A stretch of DNA of 64,000 nucleotides, taken from UBA11865 sp963749825 (lineage in GTDB: Bacteria > Chloroflexota > Anaerolineae > Promineifilales > Promineifilaceae). Positions 44,038 through 52,523 of this stretch are shown piece by piece; within the stretch, counting starts at the first letter, position 1; each line of letters opens with the position of its first letter. The DNA is taken from positions 1,612,001-1,676,000 of the forward strand of contig CAVVOI010000012.1 of the NCBI GenBank assembly GCA_963749825.1, in the 5' to 3' direction. The notes beneath the pieces are model-generated. The model worked only from the letters and a program-made list of their open reading frames with translations, did not search any database and was not told where the DNA came from. The position numbers were made by a program, and so were the translations under genes.

Positions 44038-44910
44038 TTACTGAATCGCCTGAAGCATGACCTCGAGATTCGGTTCCCGGCCGGTCCATAGGGTAAAAGC
44101 CTGGGCGCCCTGGCGAACCAGCATGCCCAAACCGTTGCTAACCCGGCATCCGGCCGCCTTTGCTTGCCGCATGAATCGGGTTTCGGCCGGGTTGTAGACC
44201 AGATCATAAACAAATGCTTTCGAAGGAAAGTTTAAACCATCGGGCCATGGAGAAGCTGAGACCTGTGGGGACAGGCCGACCGGCGTGCAGTTGACGATCA
44301 AAGAGATCGTCTTGATAAGTTCCCCTCGCTCATGGAGCGCCTCCAGTCCATGGGCGACTATCGTTCCATCCGGACAATGTCTTGAAAGCTCGGCGGCGAC
44401 ATTCCAGGCCTGCTCTTGTCGCCTGGCAAAAAGATGGACGCGATTAGAAGCCATCGCCAATCCATAGGTTATCGCCCGGGCTGATCCGCCGGCGCCTAGA
44501 ACCAGGCATTCTTTACCATGAATATTAAGATTTAGCGCCGCAAGATCGGCCATGAATCCAGACCAATCCGTATTGTAGCCAGTCAGACAAGCTGTGGCGG
44601 ACCCGGTCCCGCCCTCGACGACGATGGTATTGACGGCGCCGATGGCTTTAGCAGCCGGGTCAATCTCGTCCAAAAAGGGCATAACCGCCTGTTTGTGGGG
44701 AATTGTGACGTTTAGGCCCCGAATACCGGCGGCGGGCAACTCTTTGAGAACCTTTACCAGGTCGGCCGGATGGACCGATATGGCTTTATAGACAAAATCC
44801 ATATTCAAGTGAGCCGCGGCCGCGTTGTGCATAGCCGGGCTCATGCTGTGCCCGATGGGCCAGCCAATGAGCCCGGCAAGCATCGTCGATCCTGTTTCTT
44901 TTTCCAACAT
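44038..44910 (-). CDS. aroE: Shikimate dehydrogenase
   Basis: A 290-residue NADP-dependent enzyme reducing 3-dehydroshikimate in aromatic amino acid synthesis. GWPIGHSMSPAMHNAAAAH binds shikimate. LNVTIPHKQAVMPFLDEID carries the catalytic Lys, YNTDWSGFMADL the catalytic Asp, and VLGAGGSARAITYGLAMA the nucleotide loop. The C-terminal GLGMLVRQGAQAFTLWTG is typical. A second ATG at codon 10 (MLAGLIGWPIGH) is an alternative start. The other shikimate-pathway gene in view, aroA, lies 2 kb away on the same strand, separated by two genes on the opposite strand. Confidence 0.93.
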   Translation of the reverse strand: MLEKETGSTMLAGLIGWPIGHSMSPAMHNAAAAHLNMDFVYKAISVHPADLVKVLKELPAAGIRGLNVTIPHKQAVMPFLDEIDPAAKAIGAVNTIVVEGGTGSATACLTGYNTDWSGFMADLAALNLNIHGKECLVLGAGGSARAITYGLAMASNRVHLFARRQEQAWNVAAELSRHCPDGTIVAHGLEALHERGELIKTISLIVNCTPVGLSPQVSASPWPDGLNFPSKAFVYDLVYNPAETRFMRQAKAAGCRVSNGLGMLVRQGAQAFTLWTGREPNLEVMLQAIQ

Positions 44911-45043
44911 CTTGAGTACCCCTGCCGCCTAATTGTATAAAATTTAAGACTGGAATCTATTGATATATTGTTGAGCAGAAGGATAGCTTGATTTATACTG
45001 TTAGTGTACAAAGATACTTGCCAGTAACAAGGTGCCATAAAAG

Positions 45044-45625
45044 ATGAAAAAAGTTGAGATCATCAACAAAAAAAAGGTGTTTGACGAATTCTTCACGATC
45101 GATGAAGCGACATTGCGCTATGAGAAATTCAACGGTGAATTTAGCCCAATCGTCAAACGGCTGTCTTTCGAACGGGGCGATTCAGTTGCAGCCATTGTAT
45201 TCAATAAAGATTCGCAGCGCGTCATCTTCGTTAACCAATTCAAGTATCCCGCTTTTGCCAAAGGCCAGGGCTGGCTCACGGAGACAGTTGCCGGCATGCT
45301 TGAAGAGGACGAAATACCCGAAGAAGCTATCGGCCGGGAGATGATAGAAGAAATCGGCTATGCCCCAACCTATCTGGAACATGTTAGCACTTTCTTCGTC
45401 TCGCCTGGCGGCACCTCGGAACGCATCATTCTCTACTATGCCGAGACCGATGAAGCCAACAAGCACAATGAAGGCGGCGGCGTAGCGACGGAAAATGAGG
45501 ATATTCAGATGGTAACATATTCGTTACCCGAACTGTGGGCGGCGCTGGATTCAGGCAAGCTAGCCGACGCCAAGACCATCATTGGCGCCATGTGGCTACG
45601 TCGCCGTTTAGAGGTAGCCAAATGA
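45044..45625 (+). CDS. Nudix hydrolase (ADP-ribose/nucleoside-diphosphate-sugar pyrophosphatase-like)
   Basis: A 193-residue Nudix enzyme. The Nudix box is complete: AGMLEEDEIPEEAIGREMIE followed by EIGY, with the metal-binding Glu pair. The upstream VIFVNQFKYPAFAKGQGWLT and downstream STFFVSPGGTSERIILYYAE fit the ADP-ribose/GDP-mannose pyrophosphatase branch rather than the MutT branch. It starts MKKVEIINKKKVFDEF behind AAGGTG. Its stop overlaps the ATG of the following macro-domain gene (ATGA), so the two are translationally coupled. The partner binds ADP-ribose in known families, which supports ADP-ribose as a substrate here. Confidence 0.88.
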   Translation: MKKVEIINKKKVFDEFFTIDEATLRYEKFNGEFSPIVKRLSFERGDSVAAIVFNKDSQRVIFVNQFKYPAFAKGQGWLTETVAGMLEEDEIPEEAIGREMIEEIGYAPTYLEHVSTFFVSPGGTSERIILYYAETDEANKHNEGGGVATENEDIQMVTYSLPELWAALDSGKLADAKTIIGAMWLRRRLEVAK

Positions 45626-46674
45626 GTACGTTCGATATCGTTCTTCTTGTCGTGGCCGTTGCCTGCGGGATTGTGGCCCTAGCTCTGCACTTTTGGCAAA
45701 CGCGGGGTGATGGAAAACAAGTGGAACAATCCAATCTCCTCAAGTGGTTCTTTTTCGCCCTGTTTGCATCGATGGTACTCTTCCTATTCTTCCCTGCGAG
45801 CGGTGCTTCGGGAAGTTTGATAGGATTTGCTCTAACCGGTGCTGTGGCGGCTTTTTTTCTCATCTGGGTACTGGGCTCGAGAAGGGCAAACACGGCGGAA
45901 GAGATCGATGGTCTGAACAATCAGGTTAAGGAACTGGAAGCAAATGTTGTCGAATTGCAAAAGCAATTGGAAATCAGTGAAACTGGTGGACCAGTAGCGC
46001 AGGTTATTCCGACCTCCAAAGTCATCGAATATAAACTCAAAGATAAAAGGAGTAAGCGCGTTGGTCTGGTCACCGGCGATCTTCGAAAAACGGAGAATAT
46101 CGCTGATGTGTGGGTCAACACAGAAAATACCAACATGCAGATGGCTCGCTTCCATGAGCGCTCAATCTCCGGCCTCATCCGCTATCTGGGGGCAAAAAAG
46201 AACGAGGCCCTCGATATCGAACAAGATATCATCGCCGATGAATTGAGAGAGCAAACAGAAGGCTTTAGAAAAGTCCAGCCAGCTGCAACTTTCATCACCT
46301 CTTCAGGGGAATTAAAGACGACTCACGGCGTTAAGAAGATCATCCACGTGGCCTCGGTCAACGGAGAACCGGGACAAGGCTACCGACCGGTCAACGATAT
46401 CGGGAATTGCATCAAACAGGTCCTAATCCGAGCAAATTCGGAGGAGTTAAAGGCTGATGAAATTGAGACGGTGTTGATCCCCCTGCTGGGGGCCGGCAAC
46501 GCCAAGGGTGATTTGGAAGACACCGCTAAATTATTAATTGAAGAAGCGATAAGCTTTATGGAATCAACGCCAAATAACAATCTTGATGCGGTTTACTTCA
46601 TCGTCCGCACAGACCTACAGCTAAATGCCTGCAAAGCCATATTGGACGGCTCTGATAAAGTGGTCAAGGCCTAG
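45622..46674 (+). CDS. Membrane-anchored macro domain protein
   Basis: A 350-residue protein. Two N-terminal transmembrane helices (IVLLVVAVACGIVALALHFW and a second at about 32-80 with LLKWFFFALFASMVLFLFF) are followed by a coiled coil at about 90-125 (NNQVKELEANVVELQKQLEI). A macro-domain-like fold covers about 140-350: LVTGDLRKTENIADVWVNTE, NTNMQMARFHERSISG, VNGEPGQGYRPVNDIGNCIK and LIPLLGAGNAKGDLEDTA. Macro domains bind ADP-ribose or related nucleotides and some remove it from proteins. The start at 45622 is fixed by the ATGA overlap with the Nudix gene. A larger frame from 45535 lies inside the Nudix gene and is rejected. A membrane macro domain beside an ADP-ribose-type hydrolase is an unusual pairing. 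Confidence 0.72.
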   Translation: MSTFDIVLLVVAVACGIVALALHFWQTRGDGKQVEQSNLLKWFFFALFASMVLFLFFPASGASGSLIGFALTGAVAAFFLIWVLGSRRANTAEEIDGLNNQVKELEANVVELQKQLEISETGGPVAQVIPTSKVIEYKLKDKRSKRVGLVTGDLRKTENIADVWVNTENTNMQMARFHERSISGLIRYLGAKKNEALDIEQDIIADELREQTEGFRKVQPAATFITSSGELKTTHGVKKIIHVASVNGEPGQGYRPVNDIGNCIKQVLIRANSEELKADEIETVLIPLLGAGNAKGDLEDTAKLLIEEAISFMESTPNNNLDAVYFIVRTDLQLNACKAILDGSDKVVKA

Positions 46675-46745
46675 GCGAACGTAAATCATAAGTAGTGGGG
46701 CTGCAAAAATAGTTCAATAACGGCTGTAGAGGGGATTCGTTTCTC

Positions 46746-48075
46746 TTAGGATAACCATTCCAAATGCGCGCCAAGCTGAGAGAGTGTTTCGACAAAACCG
46801 GGGAAACTATCGGCTATGCAACTAGCATTCCGGATAGTGGTTGGACCGCTAGCCACGAGGCCGGCTACGGCCAAGGCCATGCCCAAGCGGTGATCGCCAT
46901 AACTATCCACTTGTGCGCCGTTCAAGCGGGTAGGGCCGTTGACCGCAAAACCGTCGGCAAATTCTTCGATTTGGGCCCCCATTTTTCCCAGTTCGCCGGC
47001 CAATAAGGAGATCCGATCCACTTCCTTCACTCGTAATTCGGCTGCATCCCGCAGCTCACTCACTCCCGCAGCCTGGCTTGCCGCCACCGCCCACACCGGG
47101 AATTCGTCAATGGCCCGCACCACCACATCCCCACCTACGTCGGTGCTGTGCATCTCGTCAAAAGTAATTCCCATGTCGGCAACCGATTCGCCGCCGGTTA
47201 GACGTTCCTGGCTTGCTTCTATGCGAGCCCCCATGGTTGAGAGTATCTCGCACAGGCCAGAACGAGTTTGATTTTGGCCTACTCCTTGCACAATGATATT
47301 GGAATGGGGGACGATCATGGCCGCGACCAGGGGAAAGGCGGCCGAAGAAAGGTCGCCCGGTACGGTCAAATCCAGCGCTCTTAAAGATGAACTTTCTCCC
47401 GCGAACGGTTTTAAGGTGATCCAGGAGCCCTCGGTAACCAGGTTAGCGCCCATAGCTGAGAGCATCCGTTCCGTATGGTCCCGGGCTGGGCCGGGTTGGT
47501 GGACGCGGGTTTCACCTTGAGCATACAGGCCAGCCAGTAAAATGGCACTTTTTACCTGGGCGCTGGCCACAGGCATTTTATAATGGATGCCTTTCATAAT
47601 CGCCGGCTGGATTTCCAAAGGCGCCCGACCCTTGTCTGCCTCGATATTGGCGCCCATCTGTCTTAAAGGTTCAATGATCCGCTGCATCGGCCTTTTTCTG
47701 AGCTGCTGGCTACCGTCTAAGACGGAGGGAAAAGATTGGCCAGCCAAAAGTCCCGCCAATAATCGCATGCAAGTGCCGGCGTTGCGACAGTTGAGGGCCT
47801 GGATTGGTTGGCTAAGACCAAATAGCCCACTCCCCTCAATGGTGAGATCCCAGCTTCCAAGCGACTTTGTTGCCAACTTGGACCTCGATTCCTAAGGCCT
47901 GGATGGCATCCAAGGTCGCTAATGTATCTCCGGCCGGTAACCAGTCCCAAATCTTGCTGGTTCCTCGGGCTATGGCCGCCAAAATGATCGCCCGGTGGCT
48001 AATGGACTTATCACCCGGCACCGTCACCATCCCAGACAGGGGTTTTGTTTGAGGATGAACTATGAGGGTGCTCAT
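46746..48075 (-). pseudogene. aroA: 5-enolpyruvylshikimate-3-phosphate synthase, interrupted by a frameshift
   Basis: EPSP synthase of the shikimate pathway, about 442 residues if the frame is restored. The 5' part (from ATG 48075) has VTVPGDKSISHRAIILAA and GDTLATLDAIQALGIEVQ, then stops early at LGSHH. The 3' part from about 47850 continues LTIEGSGLFGL, NAGTCMRLLAGLLAG, GDLSSAAFPLVAA, RVKEVDRISLLAGELGKMG and DSYGDHRLGMALAVAG. One extra base in the CCC run at 47849-47851 (GGG on the coding strand) explains the break: removing it reads WKLDLTIEGSG. All catalytic regions are otherwise intact, so a consensus error is likely. True loss of this essential step would be surprising. Confidence 0.85.
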
Positions 48076-48195
48076 AGGTTAATTATCGACCCAATCGAAG
48101 GTTCTGGCCAACTGTGCCCCTATCCAAAGATTGAGACACTGTTTCATCGATATAGGTAAATGGATGAGCCACTTGGTGGAACTTTCTTATTACAA

Positions 48196-49026
48196 TTACC
48201 TAAGGCGTTGTTGTAATTTTCGCATTCGTGTTGCCGCTTTTCGAACTAATTCATCGGTCCGGTTCGGGTCACTGCCAGCTACAGGTGGTCGACCTTTAAT
48301 CTCAGCCTGGTCAAGCGCGTGATGGATGATCAGATGGCTCTGGCGACGTATGGAATCTTCTTCACTCGTCCCAGGATATTTTTCCGCATCGGCAGCCACA
48401 GCTTGGGCCATTTTTTCTTTTAGATCGCCGATTTCATCTTGGGGCAAATAAGCAACGACGCTGCTGAATTCCAACCTATTCCTCACCGGCACAATTCTCG
48501 CCAGCAGCAAATCACCGGGTTGGACCGGACCGTGTCCGGCCGATTCATAAACCTCAACCTCTGAACCAGAGAAGAAATCTCGCAATTCCAAATTCTGGTC
48601 TTTGTAGTCAATCAATTCGTATGCTGATGCGGGCTGGGCCGTCAGCCAATCGGTCAGAACCTGTTGCTGGTATTTTGAAAGTTCTTCATATCTATCTTCA
48701 TAATAGAGGTCAATAAGCCTGGAACCATCTTCATCCTTATAATCGAAGACAAACCAATCGACGAAACGAAATGCCTCATTCTGGCTCATTTGTTCCGCAT
48801 TCTCGATGGTATAGTGCCCATTCCAGTAGATTGAGATCGCCGAAGCGAAAGAAAGGGCGAAGCGTTCTTCCCGGGCAAACCTCAGAAAGTCTTGCCGAAA
48901 CCACTTACCGGCTTCCTCTAATTTGCGGATCTCTTCATCGGCTTCCTTGTCAGCCGCCATATGACATTTTTTATACTTTTCACCGCTCCCACAATAACAA
49001 GGATCATTACGACCAGGTTTTGACAT
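48196..49026 (-). CDS. SEC-C motif protein
   Basis: A 276-residue protein starting at ATG 49026 behind GGAGG; the TTG at 49038 would overlap the ribosome site. The first 25 residues are a SEC-C zinc motif (KPGRNDPCYCGSGEKYKKCH), the same metal-binding module found at the end of SecA and in many stand-alone proteins. The remaining 250 residues are mostly helical and charged, with FYFDYKDEDGS-like and EVEVYESAGHGPVQPGDLLL regions resembling SEC-C-linked proteins of unknown role. No catalytic motif is recognised. Confidence 0.75.
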   Translation of the reverse strand: MSKPGRNDPCYCGSGEKYKKCHMAADKEADEEIRKLEEAGKWFRQDFLRFAREERFALSFASAISIYWNGHYTIENAEQMSQNEAFRFVDWFVFDYKDEDGSRLIDLYYEDRYEELSKYQQQVLTDWLTAQPASAYELIDYKDQNLELRDFFSGSEVEVYESAGHGPVQPGDLLLARIVPVRNRLEFSSVVAYLPQDEIGDLKEKMAQAVAADAEKYPGTSEEDSIRRQSHLIIHHALDQAEIKGRPPVAGSDPNRTDELVRKAATRMRKLQQRLR

Positions 49027-49096
49027 ACATGCCTCCAATCAGAATTGCTTTACCTATTATCTCAGATTCCTAGGCGGGTTATGTGTGACTTTGTTC

Positions 49097-49936
49097 CTAA
49101 TTCGATGTCAGGGATTCTTTGTTGAAGCTCGCTGACCTGCGATCAGTCTCCAAATAGGCTAAGATCGGCAGTAATTGACTCAAACAGGAGATGGTGAAGT
49201 CAGGCACGACACCTTCTTCAAGACGATCCAGGTGGGGCGGAGCCATAAGAACACTAATCAAGCCTACTTCATTTGCTCCGGCGATATCATTCAGGGGCCG
49301 GTCGCCGACGAAGACGGATCGCTCGGGGCTCACTTGTAACGCATCTAGCATGGCCAGGTAAATGAGTGGATGGGGTTTTAGAAAACCTATATCGGCGGCC
49401 GAAATCCGGGCATCCAGGTATGGAAGCAATTGGTAAGCTTGCAGTTCTGCATCTCGCACCCACATGGGCATGAATGAATTAGTCAACAAACCCAACCGGT
49501 AACCCTTTTGGCGCAAGACCTTTAGAACCGGCACTGTATCCGGGAAGGGCATAACGCCAGGCCGCGGACCCCAATCTAACTGGCGTAATAAGTGATCTAT
49601 GTCGATCTTATTCAAGTCGAGGGCTAACTCCATTAATAAGCGACTGAGCATGTCACCAAAAGAGGTGATCTGCCAATTCTTTTTGGCTTCAGCCCAAACA
49701 GCAAGAATGGCTTGATCGACGATAAGAAAGAATTCATCTTCTGGGGGTAACTTGTGGCCTAATGTCGTGAGGCTATAGTGGATTGCGGCGATCTTGGGTT
49801 TGTAAAATTGCTCGCGACTAACGGCCGGACTCGACCAGTCTATGAGCGTATCATCTAAGTCGAAAATAATCGCTTCGACCCTGCGCTGGCTGGCAGACAT
49901 GGACTGGCTCAGCTGCTTTCTCGAAGCTTCGATCAA
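49097..49936 (-). CDS. HAD-superfamily hydrolase
   Basis: A 279-residue haloacid-dehalogenase-type phosphatase. VEAIIFDLDDTLIDW has motif I with both Asp residues, LGLLTNSFMPMW is motif II, the Lys of FLKPHPLIY is motif III, and VFVGDRPLNDIAGANEVG is motif IV. A helical cap lies between motifs I and II (class I). The start is probably the TTG at 49936, overlapping the stop of the DedA gene (TTGA), so it is coupled to it. ATG 49900 is an alternative. The substrate is unknown. Confidence 0.82.
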   Translation of the reverse strand: MIEASRKQLSQSMSASQRRVEAIIFDLDDTLIDWSSPAVSREQFYKPKIAAIHYSLTTLGHKLPPEDEFFLIVDQAILAVWAEAKKNWQITSFGDMLSRLLMELALDLNKIDIDHLLRQLDWGPRPGVMPFPDTVPVLKVLRQKGYRLGLLTNSFMPMWVRDAELQAYQLLPYLDARISAADIGFLKPHPLIYLAMLDALQVSPERSVFVGDRPLNDIAGANEVGLISVLMAPPHLDRLEEGVVPDFTISCLSQLLPILAYLETDRRSASFNKESLTSN

Positions 49937-50592
49937 GTAGCAGCGCTCGTAGGCTCCTCTTTATTTGCCTTGCTACGAACGTATTCGATTACCATTGGCA
50001 CAACGGAGATGAGAATAATCACTACGATAACCAGTTCAAAATTCTCCTGCACGAATGGGATGTTACCGAAGAAGTACCCTAGCCAAATAAAAATTCCCGT
50101 CCAGAGAAAAGCGCCAACGATATTGTAGGTTAAGAATTGACGATATTTCATGGTCCCCACCCCAGCCACAAAGGGTGCGAAGGTGCGTACAATTGGCACA
50201 AAGCGGGCCAGGATGATCGTCTTACCACCATGTTTTTGATAAAACTGCTCCGTCTTCTCCAAATATTCCTTTTTTAGGAAGCGGATGTCCTGTTCAAAAG
50301 CACGCGGACCGATCTTGTTCCCGATCCAATAGTTGATCGTATCGCCCAATACAGCTGCCATAAAGCAGACGCCCCACAGTATCCAGACATTTAGGGCACC
50401 GATGGCGGCGAAGGTGCCGGCGGCGAATAATAATGAATCTCCCGGCAGAAATGGGAAAATGACCAGGCCTGTTTCAATGAATATGATCAGAAACAGCAAG
50501 GCATAAGTCCATATGCCGTAAGTTTGGATAATATCGGCCAAATGCTGGTCGATGTGTAGGACAAAATCAATGAGAGTCTGAATTAATTCCAC
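49933..50592 (-). CDS. DedA family membrane protein
   Basis: A 219-residue polytopic protein of the DedA/SNARE-associated (VTT) family. Motifs: FIETGLVIFPFLPGDSLLFA, WGVCFMAAVLGDTINYWIG, KHGGKTIILARFVPIVRTFA, VAGVGTMKYRQFLTYNIVGA and a final FELVIVVIILISVVPMVIEY. The conserved Glu, Arg and the FxPGD loop of the family are present. Bacterial DedA proteins include undecaprenyl-phosphate and phosphatidylethanolamine flippases. The gene is first in a two-gene unit with the HAD hydrolase. Confidence 0.9.
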   Translation of the reverse strand: MELIQTLIDFVLHIDQHLADIIQTYGIWTYALLFLIIFIETGLVIFPFLPGDSLLFAAGTFAAIGALNVWILWGVCFMAAVLGDTINYWIGNKIGPRAFEQDIRFLKKEYLEKTEQFYQKHGGKTIILARFVPIVRTFAPFVAGVGTMKYRQFLTYNIVGAFLWTGIFIWLGYFFGNIPFVQENFELVIVVIILISVVPMVIEYVRSKANKEEPTSAAT

Positions 50593-51063
50593 GCTAATAC
50601 CTTACTTTACTACAAGCTAAGCGGGAAATTATAGCACAGGAATTGATGGCGCGGCGAACGAGGCTAGTTACCAACCCGAGGTTATCATTTTTCAAAAATC
50701 AATTTTCACTCAAGGCGAGGAGTGCTTCACTAACAGATTAATCTTTCATTATTTTAAGGTCTTGAGCAAACCGCCACAAATTCTTCGGGAATGAACTTCG
50801 TCAGCAGCGGTTTACTTCTAGGCAATTGAGCCAGCTGGATTACATGTCGCTCCATAAAGATATGCGCAATTGCACTTAAGAACAATGATTAAGCCAACAC
50901 GGCTGAACTTTACGGATCATGGATGGACCATATCACGATCACAAAAGGTGCAGTCAGTTTGAGTTGATGCATCATCTGGCGGGAAAAAGTCTTGTCATGT
51001 AGAATTTGGCCCAGGTTACAGCAACAAATAAACCACATCCTTTCCAAGTGAGGAGAACAACGG
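50593..51063. other. Intergenic region upstream of dedA and the 81-residue gene
   Basis: About 470 bases with low coding signal on both strands. The only features I can support are the extended -10 box for the DedA gene at 50628-50636 and the GAGGAG ribosome site at 51049-51054 for the next gene. Confidence 0.5.
50628..50636 (-). promoter_or_regulatory. Extended -10 promoter of the DedA gene
   Basis: Minus-strand TGCTATAAT, a perfect extended -10, about 36 bases before the ATG at 50592. No clear -35 box. Confidence 0.5.
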
Positions 51064-51309
51064 GTGAACCAAAACGTCCAATCATACGAGCATTCAGCTT
51101 CCAAACACCGGGCGAGTTTAGAAAGAATACGTTCTGGTCTTGCAACCAGAGTGCGTATATTGGCCAGTCGCGATAGCTGCCCTGTTTGTAAAGCATTTGA
51201 GGGAGCCTATGATTTTGACGATGTCCCGGAGTTGCCGCTTGAAGGGTGTTCCCACCCGAATGGTTGCCGCTGTCACTATGAACCTGTTCTAGATCGGTTC
51301 GGCCCCTGA
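51064..51309 (+). CDS. Small cysteine-rich protein with CxxC and CSHPNGCRC
   Basis: An 81-residue protein starting at GTG 51064 behind GAGGAG. The second half is ILASRDSCPVCKAFEGAYDF, PELPLEGCSHPNGCRCHYEP, with five Cys and two His that could bind one zinc. The pattern CPVC...P-x-x-GCxHPxGCRC resembles the C-terminal motif of Mu gpF-like phage head morphogenesis proteins, but no other phage gene is nearby, so this may be an exapted or independent zinc module. The first 35 residues are helical and basic. Good start signal and biased composition make it likely to be real. Confidence 0.6.
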   Translation: MNQNVQSYEHSASKHRASLERIRSGLATRVRILASRDSCPVCKAFEGAYDFDDVPELPLEGCSHPNGCRCHYEPVLDRFGP

Positions 51310-51592
51310 TCATTATCCGGGAAACCACGGGCATGCATTCCTCGTGCGAGACCCATCATCTTGAATTAATCCTCACGATAACCCAAGCAGAACAATAAAC
51401 CTGATCCGTCTACGATCAGCATCGGTGAAAATTGCTGCAGTGAGCCATGTTCCGTCTCTAGAGGGCTTAGCTTGACTTGATTTCGATCGGCACCTGAACT
51501 ATATTGCTTTTATCTCTTACTTGTCATCTCGTAGTAATATCTGTGAAGGGTACGGAAAATCTCACTTAGCATGACATTTGAGGCTTCATGGA

Positions 51593-52459
51593 ATGAAAAG
51601 CCGTCGAAAATTAATATCAAATCTGATCACTCTGATTGTTGGGGCACTTTTCGCCGCCCTGGCCTACAGCCTATTTTTGGTGCCCTTCAATATCGCGGCC
51701 GGCGGCGTTGGGGGGATCAGTATCATCATCAATTCGTTTACAGGCTGGCCAATAGGGACTCTATACCTGATCATGAATATACCTCTCCTGGTCCTGGGTT
51801 ATTTCCACCTGGGAGGCTGGAGCTTTCTGTGGCGGACCATCTTAGCGGTGGTGATCTTCTCGCTGTCCATTGACATTTTCAGGGCCGGACTGCCAATGTG
51901 GCTAGATACATACCCTTTGACCGATGACGTTCTAATCAATGCCATTTACGGCGGAATCCTAGGGGGGATTGGGGCGGGCATGCTGTACCGTAGTGGTGGA
52001 ACTTTGGGGGGTACGAGCATCGTCGGCCGCATTGTGCAAAGGAAAACAGGTGCGCCGCTAAGCCAGATCTATATCTATACTGACGGGGCAATCATCTTCA
52101 TCGCTGGTCTGGTCTTTGGTTGGGAATTGGCTCTATATGCGGCGCTGACTCTCTTCCTGAACGGAGTTGCGTCGGACTACACCCAGGAAGGTCCCAGCGT
52201 CGTTCGTTCGGTGACCATCATCACAGATCATCCAGACTCGGTAAGCAAAGCCTTATTGAATGGGCTCGGTCGAGGCGTCAGCTATTGGGCTATCACCGGA
52301 GCATATACCGGACGGCACCATTCGATGCTGATGTGCACAGTCTATCGTTCCCAGGTAACCTCCCTGAGGGAAATCATTGCTGAAGTCGATCGCGAAGCTT
52401 TCGTGGTTATTGGCACCGCCCATCAAGCGCTTGGGTCCAGCTTCAGGCCAATCACCTGA
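51593..52459 (+). CDS. YitT family membrane protein (DUF161/DUF2179)
   Basis: A 288-residue protein. Residues 10-185 contain about five transmembrane helices, including LITLIVGALFAALAYSLFLV, PFNIAAGGVGGISIIINSFT and INAIYGGILGGIGAGMLYRS, then GGTLGGTSIVGRIVQRKTG. The C-terminal 90 residues form the soluble DUF2179 domain (VTIITDHPDSVSKALLNGLG, GAYTGRHHSMLMCTVYRSQV). The transport function of the family is not settled. ATG 51593 (MKSRRKLISNL) is preferred to an upstream TTG at 51578. The last three codons merge into a 13-base tandem repeat. Confidence 0.88.
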   Translation: MKSRRKLISNLITLIVGALFAALAYSLFLVPFNIAAGGVGGISIIINSFTGWPIGTLYLIMNIPLLVLGYFHLGGWSFLWRTILAVVIFSLSIDIFRAGLPMWLDTYPLTDDVLINAIYGGILGGIGAGMLYRSGGTLGGTSIVGRIVQRKTGAPLSQIYIYTDGAIIFIAGLVFGWELALYAALTLFLNGVASDYTQEGPSVVRSVTIITDHPDSVSKALLNGLGRGVSYWAITGAYTGRHHSMLMCTVYRSQVTSLREIIAEVDREAFVVIGTAHQALGSSFRPIT

Positions 52460-52510
52460 GCTCATCACCTGAGCTCATCAGCTGAGCTCATCAGCTGAGC
52501 TAATCAGCTG
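52451..52510 (+). repeat. 13-base tandem repeat spanning the YitT stop codon
   Basis: Units ATCACCTGAGCTC (52451, 52464), ATCAGCTGAGCTC (52477), ATCAGCTGAGCTA (52490) and a partial ATCAGCTG (52503), about 4.6 copies. The TGA stop of the membrane protein lies in the first unit. The repeat contains GAGCTC and CAGCTG palindromes. Confidence 0.92.
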
Positions 52511-52523
52511 CTACGACCCGATG

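Noticed and set aside
45535..45621. Longer start for the macro-domain gene
   Set aside because: It lies fully within the Nudix gene in another frame, while the ATGA overlap at 45622 gives a natural start before the membrane helix.
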